Counted from the first letter of the stretch, positions 49,085-57,765 are shown. The stretch is DNA of 64,000 nt from Enterobacter_D sp963521185 (GCA_963521185.1 CAUQTV010000003.1:372001-436000); one strand, 5' to 3'. Notes: generated by a model from the letters alone, not told the origin. A program made the numbers and translations.

Positions 49085-50334
49085 GTAACGCCGTTCAACT
49101 ACCGATCCCAGCGAAGCTTGCGCCGCTGTTCACTTCGGTGGATAAGCGTTACCGGTGCTCGCACGGTGGACGTGGCAGCGCCAAGACGCGCACCTTCGCG
49201 CTGATGACTGCCGTGAAGGCGTATCAGTCGATGATGAACGGTGAAAGCGGCGTGGTGCTCTGCGCGCGTGAGTTCATGAACTCGCTGGAAGAGTCGAGCA
49301 TGCAGGAGGTGAAACAGGCGATCCTGTCCGTTCCCTGGCTGGCTTCCAACTTTGATATCGGCGAGAAGTACATCCGCACCATCGACAAGAGCGTTAACTA
49401 CGTGTTCTGCGGTCTGCGGCATAACCTCGATAGCATCAAGTCGAAAGCACGTATCCTGCTTTGCTGGGTTGATGAAGCTGAATCAGTCAGCGAAATAGCC
49501 TGGCAGAAGCTGAGCCCGACCGTTCGTGAAGAAGGCTCTGAGATTTGGGTGACATGGAACCCTGAGCGCGACGGTAGCGCTACTGACAAGCGGTTCCGCA
49601 AAGAGGCTGGAGAGGACTGCATCACCGTTGAGATGAACTACACGGATAACCCATGGTTCCCTGACGTTCTGGAAGGCGAGCGACAGAACGATCAGCGCCG
49701 ACTCGACCCGGCAACATACGCGTGGGTATGGGAGGGGGCTTACCTCGAAAACTCTGATAAGCAGGTGCTGGCCGGAAAATACAGGATCGCTGAGTTCTCA
49801 GAAAATCTCTGGAAAGAAGCTGACCGCCTGTTCTTAGGTGCTGACTTCGGTTTCGCCAAAGACCCTAACACGCTTGTGCGTTCGTTCATCTTGCACAACC
49901 GGCTGTACATCGAATACGAGGCATACGGTCAGCAGACAGAGCTCGACCACATGCCAGAGTTGTACGACACGATTCCAGGTGCGCGTGACTGGCCCATTAA
50001 AGCCGACTCAGCACGACCTGAGACAATCAGCTATCTCAAGCGGCAGGGCTTCAACATTTCTGCCGCAGAGAAATGGCAGGGTAGTGTTGAGGACGGGATC
50101 GCACACCTTCGCGGCTTCGATGAAATCATTATCCATCCACGCTGCAAGAACGTGGCGCGTGAGGCCCGCATGTGGTCGTACAAAACGGACCGCATCACCG
50201 GCGAGGTATTGCCGAAACTGGCTGAGGGTTATGAGCACTGCTGGGACGGCATTCGCTACAGCCTCGACGGACACATTAAGCGTAAGGGGCAGATGGCTGG
50301 GATGATGATTCCGAAGCGTTTACGCATAAGATAG
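49081..50334 (+). CDS. Terminase large subunit (PBSX type)
   Basis: This 417-aa packaging motor has ATPase Walker A GGRGSAKT (residues 29-36) and Walker B LLCWVDEAE (Asp131-Glu132). The C-terminal nuclease domain includes FLGADFGFAKDPNT, with its first acidic residues, and IPGARDWPIKADSARPETIS. The length and motifs match PBSX-type TerL. It translocates DNA into proheads through the portal encoded further downstream. Confidence 0.93.
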   Translation: MSNAVQLPIPAKLAPLFTSVDKRYRCSHGGRGSAKTRTFALMTAVKAYQSMMNGESGVVLCAREFMNSLEESSMQEVKQAILSVPWLASNFDIGEKYIRTIDKSVNYVFCGLRHNLDSIKSKARILLCWVDEAESVSEIAWQKLSPTVREEGSEIWVTWNPERDGSATDKRFRKEAGEDCITVEMNYTDNPWFPDVLEGERQNDQRRLDPATYAWVWEGAYLENSDKQVLAGKYRIAEFSENLWKEADRLFLGADFGFAKDPNTLVRSFILHNRLYIEYEAYGQQTELDHMPELYDTIPGARDWPIKADSARPETISYLKRQGFNISAAEKWQGSVEDGIAHLRGFDEIIIHPRCKNVAREARMWSYKTDRITGEVLPKLAEGYEHCWDGIRYSLDGHIKRKGQMAGMMIPKRLRIR

Positions 50335-50400
50335 TTAATGATTCTTTATTTGGATAGCAGTGTAAAATCTCTCGTATCAACAGTGACGGGGAGATGATAA

Positions 50401-50820
50401 ATGTTTGTATGGGCAACATTCTGGTCGGCAGCATCAGCAATTGCTACAGCAGCCGCTACGTTAATTGCTGTTTGGGCAATGTTTAGGTGGAAGAAGCAGG
50501 ATGAATTGAAGGCTAAAATGGCATTTAAACTAGCCATTGCTGATTACAAATACTTGATAATGCAGATGCCTCCTCAGTTAGATACTGAGGAGCTACGAAA
50601 TAAGCACTCAAATGATAGAAAAAAACTTAATGACCTTCTATCTGCTTGTAATCATGCTTGGCTCGTTACAGAAGATTTATTGCATTCAAATGATGAAGTT
50701 ATTTCTAACTGGCGAAATATCTTAGACGCTCACGGGCGCTACCTGCAAGGCTTCAGATATTCGGAAGAGTTGGTGATGTTTTGCGATGCCATTCTTGCAA
50801 GAAAATTTATTTTTTCTTGA
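50401..50820 (+). CDS. Membrane-anchored moron of unknown function
   Basis: This 139-aa protein has a single N-terminal transmembrane segment (about residues 3-27, FWSAASAIATAAATLIAVWA) followed by basic residues (RWKKQDELKAK) and an all-helical cytoplasmic region (KLNDLLSACNHAWLVTEDLL). It interrupts the normally adjacent terminase and portal genes, uses AT-rich codons and has its own ribosome site (GGGGAGATG). It is followed by a tRNA-like element and a terminator. A superinfection-exclusion or signalling role is possible; nothing shows it. Confidence 0.7.
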   Translation: MFVWATFWSAASAIATAAATLIAVWAMFRWKKQDELKAKMAFKLAIADYKYLIMQMPPQLDTEELRNKHSNDRKKLNDLLSACNHAWLVTEDLLHSNDEVISNWRNILDAHGRYLQGFRYSEELVMFCDAILARKFIFS

Positions 50821-50862
50821 GCAGAAAATAAACTTATGAGGCATCCACGGCGGCCTTTTTAT

Positions 50863-50982
50863 TGCGGTGTAACTCAATCGGTAGAGTAACGCATCAACGC
50901 GGACATGCGATTGCTGTTCGTGCTCGGTAAGGCATGATGTTGACGCCTGACGAGAGTGCTGGTTCGAGTCCAGCAGCCGCAA
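50863..50982 (+). ncRNA. tRNA-like RNA with oversized anticodon region
   Basis: Canonical tRNA parts are present: acceptor arm TGCGGTG (50863-50869) with AGCCGCA (50975-50981), T8 and A9, D-arm ACTC-AATCGGTA-GAGT (50872-50887), and T-arm GCTGG-TTCGAGT-CCAGC (50958-50974), with CCCA following at 50983-50986. Between D- and T-arms there are 70 bases instead of about 22, with an arm GCATCAAC/GTTGACGC (7 of 8 pairs) and an inner CATGC/GCATG. No clear anticodon loop can be named. Confidence 0.6.
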
Positions 50983-50992
50983 CCCATTACGG

Positions 50993-51017
50993 ACCCAGCC
51001 ATAGCGCTGGGTTTTTT
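50993..51017 (+). terminator. Rho-independent terminator after the tRNA-like element
   Basis: ACCCAGC (50993-50999) and GCTGGGT (51006-51012) form a 7-bp stem with a 6-base loop, followed by a run of T to 51017. Confidence 0.9.
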
Positions 51018-51046
51018 ATTGCCTGAAATCCACCAACGGACAAACC

Positions 51047-52396
51047 ATGACTGACAAATTAACTCTCGCCGTCAACCATGCGTTGAACGATGCGCGTATG
51101 GCGCGCGCCCGTATGGGACTGATGGCGCCGACAATGGGGCTGGACAATAAGCGCCATTCCGCATGGTGCGAATATGGCTTCCCAGAGGATATCACCTACG
51201 AAAACCTCTATTCCCTGTACCGCCGTGGCGGCATTGCACACGGTGCTGTAGAGAAGCTGGTGGGCAAGTGCTGGCAAACCAACCCAGAAATAATCGAGGG
51301 TGATGACGCCGACAAGAGCGAAGACGAAACGCCATGGGAGAAGAACACCAAAAAGGTTTTTACTAAGCGTCTATGGCGGGCTTTTGCTGAAGCTGACCGC
51401 CGCCGCCTGGTCGGACGTTATGCTGGTATCCTGCTGCACATAAACGACTCCAGGGACTGGGAGCAGCCGGTTGTCCGAGGGAAGTCACTCAAGAAGGTAA
51501 CGATCGCATGGGCTGGCTCTTTAACTGTTAGCCAGTGGGTCACTGACCGGAAATCGGCAGATTATGGCCAGCCTAAGCAGTGGAAATACGTTGAGAGCCT
51601 GCCAAACGGCGGAACTAATCAGCGCTTCGTGCATCCCGATCGCGTCTTCATCCTGGGCGACTACTCGAATGATGCCATTGGCTTCCTTGAACCACCTTAT
51701 AACGCCTTTGTCAGTCTCGAGAAAGTAGAGGGCGGGTCTGGTGAATCGTTCCTGAAAAATGCCTCGAACAAGCAGGCAATCAATTTTGATAAAGACATAG
51801 ACTTCGCTAATTTGGCCTCGCTGTATGGCGTATCGGTTGATGAGCTTCAGGAGCGCTATAACGAAGCTGCCAGAGAACTGAACGTTGGTAATGATGTGCT
51901 CCTGATCACTCAGGGTGCGCAGGTCACGTCAATGGTCTCTGCAGTTTCAGATCCGTCGCCTACGTACAATGTCAACCTGCAGACAGCTTCGGCTGGGGTG
52001 GATATTCCGGCGCGTATCCTTGTCGGAAATCAGCAGGCAGAGCGATCAAGCACAGAAGATCAGAAATATTTCAATGGTCGCTGCCAGTCACGGCGCGGCG
52101 ATCTGTCATTCGAAATTGAAGACTTCAGTGACAAGTTAATCGACCTGAAAATCATTGATGCTGTCAGCGAGAAGACGGTTATTTGGGATGACCTAAACGA
52201 GCAGACTGGAACTGAGAAACTCGCCAATGCCAAAACGATGGCAGAAATTAACCAGACGTTCCAGGGCAGCGGAGAGAATCCGGCCTTCAGACGTGAAGAA
52301 ATTCGCACAGCTGCCGGTTATGAAAACGTCGATGAATTCCCGTTAGGAGAAGAGGATGGCGATGAAGAAGACGAAGCCACCAATTCTACCGCGTAA
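51047..52396 (+). CDS. Phage portal protein (DUF1073 type)
   Basis: This 449-aa protein has the portal-family front YGFPEDITYENLYSLYRRGG and IAHGAVEKLVGKCW, then WAGSLTVSQWVTD and a C-terminal acidic tail (GEEDGDEEDEATNSTA). It forms the dodecameric vertex through which DNA enters. It lies downstream of TerL, separated from it by the moron and tRNA-like element. Its 3' end overlaps the head morphogenesis gene by 41 bases in another frame. Confidence 0.87.
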   Translation: MTDKLTLAVNHALNDARMARARMGLMAPTMGLDNKRHSAWCEYGFPEDITYENLYSLYRRGGIAHGAVEKLVGKCWQTNPEIIEGDDADKSEDETPWEKNTKKVFTKRLWRAFAEADRRRLVGRYAGILLHINDSRDWEQPVVRGKSLKKVTIAWAGSLTVSQWVTDRKSADYGQPKQWKYVESLPNGGTNQRFVHPDRVFILGDYSNDAIGFLEPPYNAFVSLEKVEGGSGESFLKNASNKQAINFDKDIDFANLASLYGVSVDELQERYNEAARELNVGNDVLLITQGAQVTSMVSAVSDPSPTYNVNLQTASAGVDIPARILVGNQQAERSSTEDQKYFNGRCQSRRGDLSFEIEDFSDKLIDLKIIDAVSEKTVIWDDLNEQTGTEKLANAKTMAEINQTFQGSGENPAFRREEIRTAAGYENVDEFPLGEEDGDEEDEATNSTA

Positions 52397-53306
52397 CTAT
52401 CAGGATCCGACCGGAGCCGATGCGCTGGAACGCCGGGCAATGAAAGACTTCGCCAGACGGATGAATAAAATTGGCAAAGCGTACAAATCAGCACTCGACA
52501 AAATACCTTCCTCCCTCGCAGTAAACGCCCGATACGAATACCAGTTAAATCCAACGCTGCTCTCCATCATCCTGAACGATGCCAGTTACCTGGTGGATCA
52601 GGTGCTGCTTGAAGGTGGCGATTACGACCTGTGGTTTTACGAGTACATCGATCTGGCTTCGGAGAAAGGGACTGGGCAGTCGTTCTACAACCTCAGCCAG
52701 CAATCCCCGGTGTATGCCGCCGGGCGTGAGTCGCTGGCCTCCATCCTCGCTAGCGACCCGTATCAGCAACGTATGGCGCTGGTGCATGCGCGTGTGTTTG
52801 AGGAAATGAAGGGGTTGGGTGCCGATGTTAAGCGCGACATGGCGCGTGTGCTGACTGATGGCGTGGGGCGTGGGCTTAACCCGCTGGATATTGCCCGCAA
52901 CCTGACAGACCAGACCGGTATCGAGAAACGCCGGGCGAACCGGATCGCACGAACCGAAGTGACTACCGCGCTGCGCCGGGCCCGATGGGATGAGGCTGAA
53001 TCATCGATGGATGATCTCGGCTTAAATATCAGGCTTCTTCACCTTTCAGCATTAAGCCCCACAACGCGAATAAAGCATGCACTGAGACACGCGCACACAT
53101 ACACAGTTCAGGCAGTAAGGGATTGGTATGCGGTTGATGCTAATGCAATTAACTGTAAGTGCGGTCAGGTTGAGGTGCTTGTGGACGCTGACGGCAATCC
53201 GCTTTATCCGAACGTCATCGAAATGGCTAAGAAGGAATTCGACAGCCACTGGAAAAAGATGAAGGTCAATCATTCAGTTTGTCACTGCTGCAAAAAGGCA
53301 GCTTGA
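52356..53306 (+). CDS. Phage head morphogenesis / minor head protein (SPP1 gp7-like)
   Basis: This 316-aa protein has the minor head (gp7) core: TDQTGIEKRRANRIARTEVT and RALRHAHTYTVQAVRDWYAV, then NAINCKCGQVEVLVDADGNP, a Cys/His region ending VNHSVCHCCKKAA that could bind zinc. The start at 52356 is supported by AGGAG 6 bases upstream. It is ejected or internal head protein in related phages. Confidence 0.85.
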   Translation: MAMKKTKPPILPRNYQDPTGADALERRAMKDFARRMNKIGKAYKSALDKIPSSLAVNARYEYQLNPTLLSIILNDASYLVDQVLLEGGDYDLWFYEYIDLASEKGTGQSFYNLSQQSPVYAAGRESLASILASDPYQQRMALVHARVFEEMKGLGADVKRDMARVLTDGVGRGLNPLDIARNLTDQTGIEKRRANRIARTEVTTALRRARWDEAESSMDDLGLNIRLLHLSALSPTTRIKHALRHAHTYTVQAVRDWYAVDANAINCKCGQVEVLVDADGNPLYPNVIEMAKKEFDSHWKKMKVNHSVCHCCKKAA

Positions 53307-53315
53307 GGTTAAACC

Positions 53316-54590
53316 ATGCCTATGCAGGTAAACATCACCACGAAGGTGAACAGCCAGTCTATCCGGCGCGAAACATACAACGGTCGCGAGCATCTGGTGC
53401 TGCCGAGTTACACGCTGCCGGCGAACGTCGTCATGAATGGCGGGTTGTACACACAAGAGCAAATCGATGCCCACTATAAGGGACTGGAAGGTACCCTGGC
53501 TCCACTTGGTCATCCTCAGGTTAACGGCCAGTTTGTGCCTGCGTTCTCTCCGGAGGGCATCAATGCAGGCCATATCGGCGCGTGGAACCGCAACGTTAAG
53601 AAGTCCGGTAATCGCATTTACCTCGAAAAGTGGGTAGATATGGCCCGCGCCAGTGAGTCGGAAGGTGGTAAAGAACTGCTTGAGCGCGTGGCCGCGATTG
53701 AACGAGGTGAAGACGTTCCGCCTATTCATACCAGCGTGGCCGCTTTCCTCGATCAGCTTGAGCCGAACGAGCAGCAGCGCGCAACAGGTGCAGAGTGGGT
53801 TGCCGACATCCATGGCATGGACCATGACGCGATCCTGCTGCACGAAGTCGGGGCGGCAACCCCCGAGCAAGGCGTTGGCCTGATGGTTAATGCCGATCTG
53901 GCTCAGCCTCTTAAGGCGAACTCCGGCGCGCTGGTTGGCGAATCCTACCGGGAGCGCGAGCAGCGTCTCGATCGCGCAGCCAAAGCGAAGTTTGCGGCGG
54001 GCGCGGATGAATACGCCTGGATTGCTGACTTCACTGACTCGCAAGCGGTAATCATCCGCAACGGCGGCACTGCTGAGGTGTTTGGCTACAAGTCTGAGGG
54101 CGGTGTTATCACCTTCGACGATACCGGCACCGCAGTAGCGCGCCAGGAATCGTGGGTGGCTGTCGTCGCCAACAAATTCAAAGCTCTATTCACACCGCAG
54201 GAACAGCCTGCACCAAACCACAAAACGGAGGGCGACATGCCTTTAACCAAAGAAGAACTGGAACAAATCGGCAGCATGATCGGCCAGGCTGTTGCGACCA
54301 ACACGGAAGCGGCTATTAAGCCTCTCGCGGAGAAGGTTGATGCGCTGCAGGCCAATCAGCAGCTGCTCGCTGAAACCCTGACCGCCAACTCCCGCGCTGA
54401 AGAGAAAACCAAGCGCGAAGCAGTGGCAAAGGTACATGGCGATATCGTGGCTAACGCACTGTCAGGCGAAGCTCTGGACTCGATATTTAAGTCGCTGGGC
54501 GAAGCTGCGCCGCTGGGCACTAATTCTGCCAATAACCCAACCTTGACCGGCGCACCTGACCCGGCCGCTTACTTCGGAGGTGCTGCGTAA
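53316..54590 (+). CDS. DUF2213 head protein (prohead protease/scaffold fusion)
   Basis: This 424-aa protein has an N-terminal DUF2213 domain (NGREHLVLPSYTLPANVVMN, then GHIGAWNRNVKKSGNRIYLE) related to phage prohead proteases. The C-terminal 117 residues (MPLTKEELEQIGSMIGQAVA onward) are coiled-coil-like and look like scaffold. An internal ATG with GGAGGG begins this part (see nested feature). It is located between minor head and decoration/capsid genes. Confidence 0.84.
   Translation: MPMQVNITTKVNSQSIRRETYNGREHLVLPSYTLPANVVMNGGLYTQEQIDAHYKGLEGTLAPLGHPQVNGQFVPAFSPEGINAGHIGAWNRNVKKSGNRIYLEKWVDMARASESEGGKELLERVAAIERGEDVPPIHTSVAAFLDQLEPNEQQRATGAEWVADIHGMDHDAILLHEVGAATPEQGVGLMVNADLAQPLKANSGALVGESYREREQRLDRAAKAKFAAGADEYAWIADFTDSQAVIIRNGGTAEVFGYKSEGGVITFDDTGTAVARQESWVAVVANKFKALFTPQEQPAPNHKTEGDMPLTKEELEQIGSMIGQAVATNTEAAIKPLAEKVDALQANQQLLAETLTANSRAEEKTKREAVAKVHGDIVANALSGEALDSIFKSLGEAAPLGTNSANNPTLTGAPDPAAYFGGAA
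54237..54590 (+). CDS. Nested in-frame scaffold-like protein
   Basis: ATG at 54237, within the DUF2213 gene and in its frame, is preceded by GGAGGG 5 bases upstream. The 117-aa product (LTKEELEQIGSMIGQAVATN, then KPLAEKVDALQANQQLLAET) is a helical, scaffold-like chain. This repeats the lambda C/Nu3 plan, in which the scaffold is made from an internal start of the protease gene. Confidence 0.6.
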   Translation: MPLTKEELEQIGSMIGQAVATNTEAAIKPLAEKVDALQANQQLLAETLTANSRAEEKTKREAVAKVHGDIVANALSGEALDSIFKSLGEAAPLGTNSANNPTLTGAPDPAAYFGGAA

Positions 54591-55036
54591 TGGCACGCTA
54601 TCGCCGCATTAATATCGACGGTCAGTCTCTGTACAAGACCGAAACCCGCGCCACCGCTGCAGAACTGCTGCCGGGGACTGCGGCTGTCATTAACGACGAC
54701 AACGAGTTTGCTCAGGCTACTGCGCTGACTGGTCGCCTCTACATCATCGATGTTGCTTACCACCAGGGTTTGAAAATCACCGAAGCAGTTCCGGCCGGTG
54801 ATTCCGCCGTGGGCAATTACGTCGAAGAAGGCCGCGAACTGGCTCTGCTGTGTGTGCCGGGCACCTATGCCAAAGACGACCCCATCAAGCTGGGCGCAAA
54901 TGGCCAGTTCACAAAAGCTACGGCAGACACCGATTCGGTGATCGGCTACAGCCAGGACGATGCGACCATTGCGGCCAGCACTACCGATTTCATCCGCGTG
55001 CGTATGCGTGTCGGCACCGTTGCCGCTGGCGCTTAA
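54590..55036 (+). CDS. Head decoration-like protein
   Basis: This 148-aa, beta-rich protein (LYIIDVAYHQGLKITEAVPA, then AKDDPIKLGANGQFTKATAD) contains the DPIKLG-x-NG-x-F pattern seen in phage head decoration/DUF2190-type proteins. Its ATG shares a base with the preceding stop, and it directly precedes the major capsid gene. Role inferred from position and fold. Confidence 0.72.
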   Translation: MARYRRINIDGQSLYKTETRATAAELLPGTAAVINDDNEFAQATALTGRLYIIDVAYHQGLKITEAVPAGDSAVGNYVEEGRELALLCVPGTYAKDDPIKLGANGQFTKATADTDSVIGYSQDDATIAASTTDFIRVRMRVGTVAAGA

Positions 55037-55050
55037 TCAGGAGAATAAGA

Positions 55051-56148
55051 ATGTATTTTACCGCTGAAACACTGGCTGCTAACAGCCGACTGCGCGGGCA
55101 CTGGAATGAACTGTGGGCTAACCGCAACATCTGGAACCAGCATCACGACATGATGGTGAACGCTTATCGCAACAGCATGACACCTGAAATGCTCGCGGCT
55201 AACGCCGTTGGCGGCTTTACCCGTGAATTCTGGGCAGAACTTGACCGCCAAGTTATCCAGATGCGCGATCAGGAAGTTGGCATGGAAATCGTCAATGACC
55301 TGATGGCAGTGCAAACCATTCTGCCAATAGGGAAGACCGCCAAGCTCTACAACGTATCTGGCGATATTGCTGATGACGTATCAATCAGTATTGATGGTCA
55401 GGCATCGTATTCTTTTGACCATACCGATTACGGTTCTGATGGTGACCCAATTCCGGTATTCACTGCCGGTTATGGCGTTAACTGGCGTCACGCTGCTGGA
55501 CTTAATACAGTCGACATTGATCTAATGCTGGATTCTCAGGGAGCCAAGCTTCGAAAGTTCCATAAAAAGCGCGTGGATTACTACCTGAACGGTAACCCAC
55601 ACATCTCTGTCGATGGCTATAAAGCGCAAGGACTGAAAAACCACCGCAACACCACGAAGATCAACCTCGGCAGTGGCGCAGGTGGGGCAAACATCAATCT
55701 TACTACCGCGACTCCGGCACAGGTGCTGGCATTCTTCGGTCCGACCGGTGCATTTGGTATTAACGCAAGGACTAACAAGGTCAAACGTTACAGCAAGCTG
55801 TGGCTGAGTGCTGAGATCATGGCCAACCTCTCGAAGCCATATACCATTGAAGTTGGTAACGGTTCTAATGCGGTAATCAGTGGTACGGTGCTTGATGCGA
55901 TCGCCAAATTTATCCCGGCCGATTCCATCGAGATGACATACGCACTGACCGGAAATGAGTTCCTTGCGTATGAGCGTCGTCAGGATGTGGTTTCCCCTCT
56001 CGTTGGTATGGCTGTTGGTATTGTTCCGTTGCCGCGCTTGATGCCACAGAGCAACTACAACAACCAGATCATGTCCGCTGAGGGCATTTCCGTTCGTCGT
56101 GATGGCGAGGGATTGTCTGGAGCAGTCTACGGAGCCGACCTGGCTTAA
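55051..56148 (+). CDS. Major capsid protein (DUF2184 type)
   Basis: This 365-aa protein has ATG 55051 preceded by AGGAGA. Blocks such as SRLRGHWNELWANRNIWNQH, FTREFWAELDRQVIQMRDQE and VKRYSKLWLSAEIMANLSKP are consistent with siphovirus major capsid proteins of the DUF2184 group. Position after scaffold and decoration genes fits. The open frame extends 5' of the ATG, but only as an overlap with the decoration gene. Confidence 0.88.
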   Translation: MYFTAETLAANSRLRGHWNELWANRNIWNQHHDMMVNAYRNSMTPEMLAANAVGGFTREFWAELDRQVIQMRDQEVGMEIVNDLMAVQTILPIGKTAKLYNVSGDIADDVSISIDGQASYSFDHTDYGSDGDPIPVFTAGYGVNWRHAAGLNTVDIDLMLDSQGAKLRKFHKKRVDYYLNGNPHISVDGYKAQGLKNHRNTTKINLGSGAGGANINLTTATPAQVLAFFGPTGAFGINARTNKVKRYSKLWLSAEIMANLSKPYTIEVGNGSNAVISGTVLDAIAKFIPADSIEMTYALTGNEFLAYERRQDVVSPLVGMAVGIVPLPRLMPQSNYNNQIMSAEGISVRRDGEGLSGAVYGADLA

Positions 56149-56157
56149 GGAGCGATC

Positions 56158-56451
56158 ATGGCTAAATACGAAGTAGTGCGCCCATGGTTCGGCGTGAAAG
56201 CGGGCGATGTAGTGCTTCTGGAAAATCTGCATCCTGCGCTCAAGTCGAACGTACGCTTGATGCGTGGCGAAGCTGGCGGTGAACTTACGCCATCGACACC
56301 GGAGGCGGGGACAGATGCGAAGTCTCGCAAAGAGATTATTCAGGAGCGCCTGACTCACTTGGGCATTGAGTTCAAGGGCAACCTTGGGGCTGAAGGGCTC
56401 TCTGAGCTTCTGCCGGAAGGTGAACTCGAAAAGCTTTTCCCTGCTGAATAA
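56158..56451 (+). CDS. Head-tail region protein with HeH/LEM-like C-terminus
   Basis: This 97-aa protein has a beta-type N-terminus (KYEVVRPWFGVKAGDVVLLE) and a C-terminal EIIQERLTHLGIEFKGNLGA, then EGLSELL, that resembles small helix-extended-helix domains. AAGGAG precedes the ATG. It follows the capsid gene and is followed by a terminator. Role in head completion is inferred. Confidence 0.68.
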   Translation: MAKYEVVRPWFGVKAGDVVLLENLHPALKSNVRLMRGEAGGELTPSTPEAGTDAKSRKEIIQERLTHLGIEFKGNLGAEGLSELLPEGELEKLFPAE

Positions 56452-56454
56452 CAG

Positions 56455-56476
56455 CCGCCGCTAAGGCGGTTTTTTT
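56455..56476 (+). terminator. Terminator after the capsid genes
   Basis: CCGCC-GCTAA-GGCGG followed by seven or more T. A second stem (CCCCGC-TTCG-GCGGGG) lies just downstream at about 56480-56496. Confidence 0.85.
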
Positions 56477-56516
56477 ATGCCCCGCTTCGGCGGGGTGTCT
56501 TCTTATGGAGTCGAAG

Positions 56517-56918
56517 ATGGTAACTCTCGAACAGGCGAAGGAATACCTGACCACTCAGGGAATTACCATTCCCGATTTTATACTTGTCGCGCTTGTTGAT
56601 CAGGCCAACAGCATTCAGGAATGCCTTGATGCACATTATCCAGCTTCTACAGCACTGCTTATTCAGGTCTATATGCTTGCTCTGATGGGGCTCGGGCAGG
56701 GCGATAAATACATCTCAAGCCAGACGGTTCCGAGTGGGGCTTCCCGTTCGTTCCGTTATCAGGGATTTTCTGACAGGTGGAAGGGTGCTCTCAATCTGCT
56801 GCGGAGCCTGGATAAGTACGGCTGCGCCACTGCACTTATTCCTGCCGATCCTACCGCTGCGCCAGCATTCGCGGGCATCTGGATCGGCAAAGGCGGCTGC
56901 ATGTGCGGAGATAAGTGA
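56517..56918 (+). CDS. Head-tail connector protein
   Basis: This 133-aa protein (LEQAKEYLTTQGITIPDFIL, then QVYMLALMGLGQGDKYISSQ and PSGASRSFRYQGFSDRWKGA) is in the position and size of a head completion/adaptor protein. The ATG at 56517 has GGAG 6 bases upstream; an ATG four codons earlier has none. The C-terminus is Gly/Cys rich (GKGGCMCGDK). Confidence 0.75.
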   Translation: MVTLEQAKEYLTTQGITIPDFILVALVDQANSIQECLDAHYPASTALLIQVYMLALMGLGQGDKYISSQTVPSGASRSFRYQGFSDRWKGALNLLRSLDKYGCATALIPADPTAAPAFAGIWIGKGGCMCGDK

Positions 56919-57088
56919 TGACGTACAAATCAATTAAGCACGGGCTTCCGCGTTCGTTCACCCGCGTCTGGGTGATGACCGACACCGGGCGGGAGACTAC
57001 CGGCTACGTTAAATCGGACGGTGAGTGGTTCATTAATTGCGCGCGCATCAGGGCGACTGGCGCGAAGGTGCTGAGGTGGAAAGAATGA
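56918..57088 (+). CDS. Small prophage protein in the connector region
   Basis: This 56-aa basic protein starts MTYKSIKHGLPRSFTRVWVM and ends KVLRWKE. Its ATG overlaps the previous stop (TGATG) and its stop overlaps the next ATG (ATGA), strong evidence that it is translated. Function unknown; it is not a known structural protein. Confidence 0.65.
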   Translation: MTYKSIKHGLPRSFTRVWVMTDTGRETTGYVKSDGEWFINCARIRATGAKVLRWKE

Positions 57089-57402
57089 CGGAGAGACTAA
57101 AGAAGGCGAGCGATAACCGTTTATCGTTCATGTGCCCCGGGTGCGGTAGTCGCCATGTAGTGCAGGTTGGCAATGGCGATGGTCCGCGATGGGGATGGAA
57201 TGGAAGCGTGGATAAGCCAACGCTGACTCCAAGCGTTTTAGTCACTGGCTTCATGCCCAGCGATGACCCAGAGGAGTTTGACGACGCCACGAAAGACAAG
57301 CCGTTTACTTGCCATTCATTTGTGACAGATGGGCAGATTCAATATCTGAATGACTGCACGCATAGCATGGCAGGCATGACGGTGCCGCTTCCAGAGCTTT
57401 AA
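57085..57402 (+). CDS. DUF6527-like prophage protein
   Basis: This 105-aa protein has a FMCPGCGSRH zinc-like pair, then GWNGSVDKPTLTPSVLVTGF and CHSFVTDGQIQYLNDCTHSM, matching DUF6527-type small phage proteins. The start at 57085 is set by the ATGA overlap. With the preceding 56-aa gene it forms a two-gene cargo inserted between connector genes. Confidence 0.75.
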   Translation: MTERLKKASDNRLSFMCPGCGSRHVVQVGNGDGPRWGWNGSVDKPTLTPSVLVTGFMPSDDPEEFDDATKDKPFTCHSFVTDGQIQYLNDCTHSMAGMTVPLPEL

Positions 57403-57412
57403 GGAGTGAGCG

Positions 57413-57763
57413 ATGTCTAGCGTAGCGAACTGGTCTTACACCTCCACGGCGACCATCTGGCGCAAGCTGGAAGGCAATGACGAATACGGCGATCCGCTGG
57501 GCTATGCCGAACCTGAGCAAATCCTCTGCGATTACGAGGGTGGGCTCAGCAAGAAGTTAGCCAGCCTAGGAGCTGAAATTGTCGTGAAAAACACTTTCTG
57601 GACGGAGTTCACCCTGGCGGCCGCCGGTGATTACCTGCTGATTGGCGTGTCGGCCGAAGTGGACCCGGTTGTGGCCGGTGCCGATGAGGTTCGGCAGGTT
57701 GTCCGCTATGCCGATACGTTCGAGCGAGTGGCGGACGATTACGCCATCCTGACGGGAGTATAG
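57413..57763 (+). CDS. Head-tail joining protein
   Basis: This 116-aa protein (STATIWRKLEGNDEYGDPLG, then FWTEFTLAAAGDYLLIGVSA) resembles head-closure/stopper proteins. GGAGTG precedes the ATG. It sits between the cargo genes and the HK97 gp10-like gene, the usual place. Confidence 0.75.
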   Translation: MSSVANWSYTSTATIWRKLEGNDEYGDPLGYAEPEQILCDYEGGLSKKLASLGAEIVVKNTFWTEFTLAAAGDYLLIGVSAEVDPVVAGADEVRQVVRYADTFERVADDYAILTGV

Positions 57764-57765
57764 CC

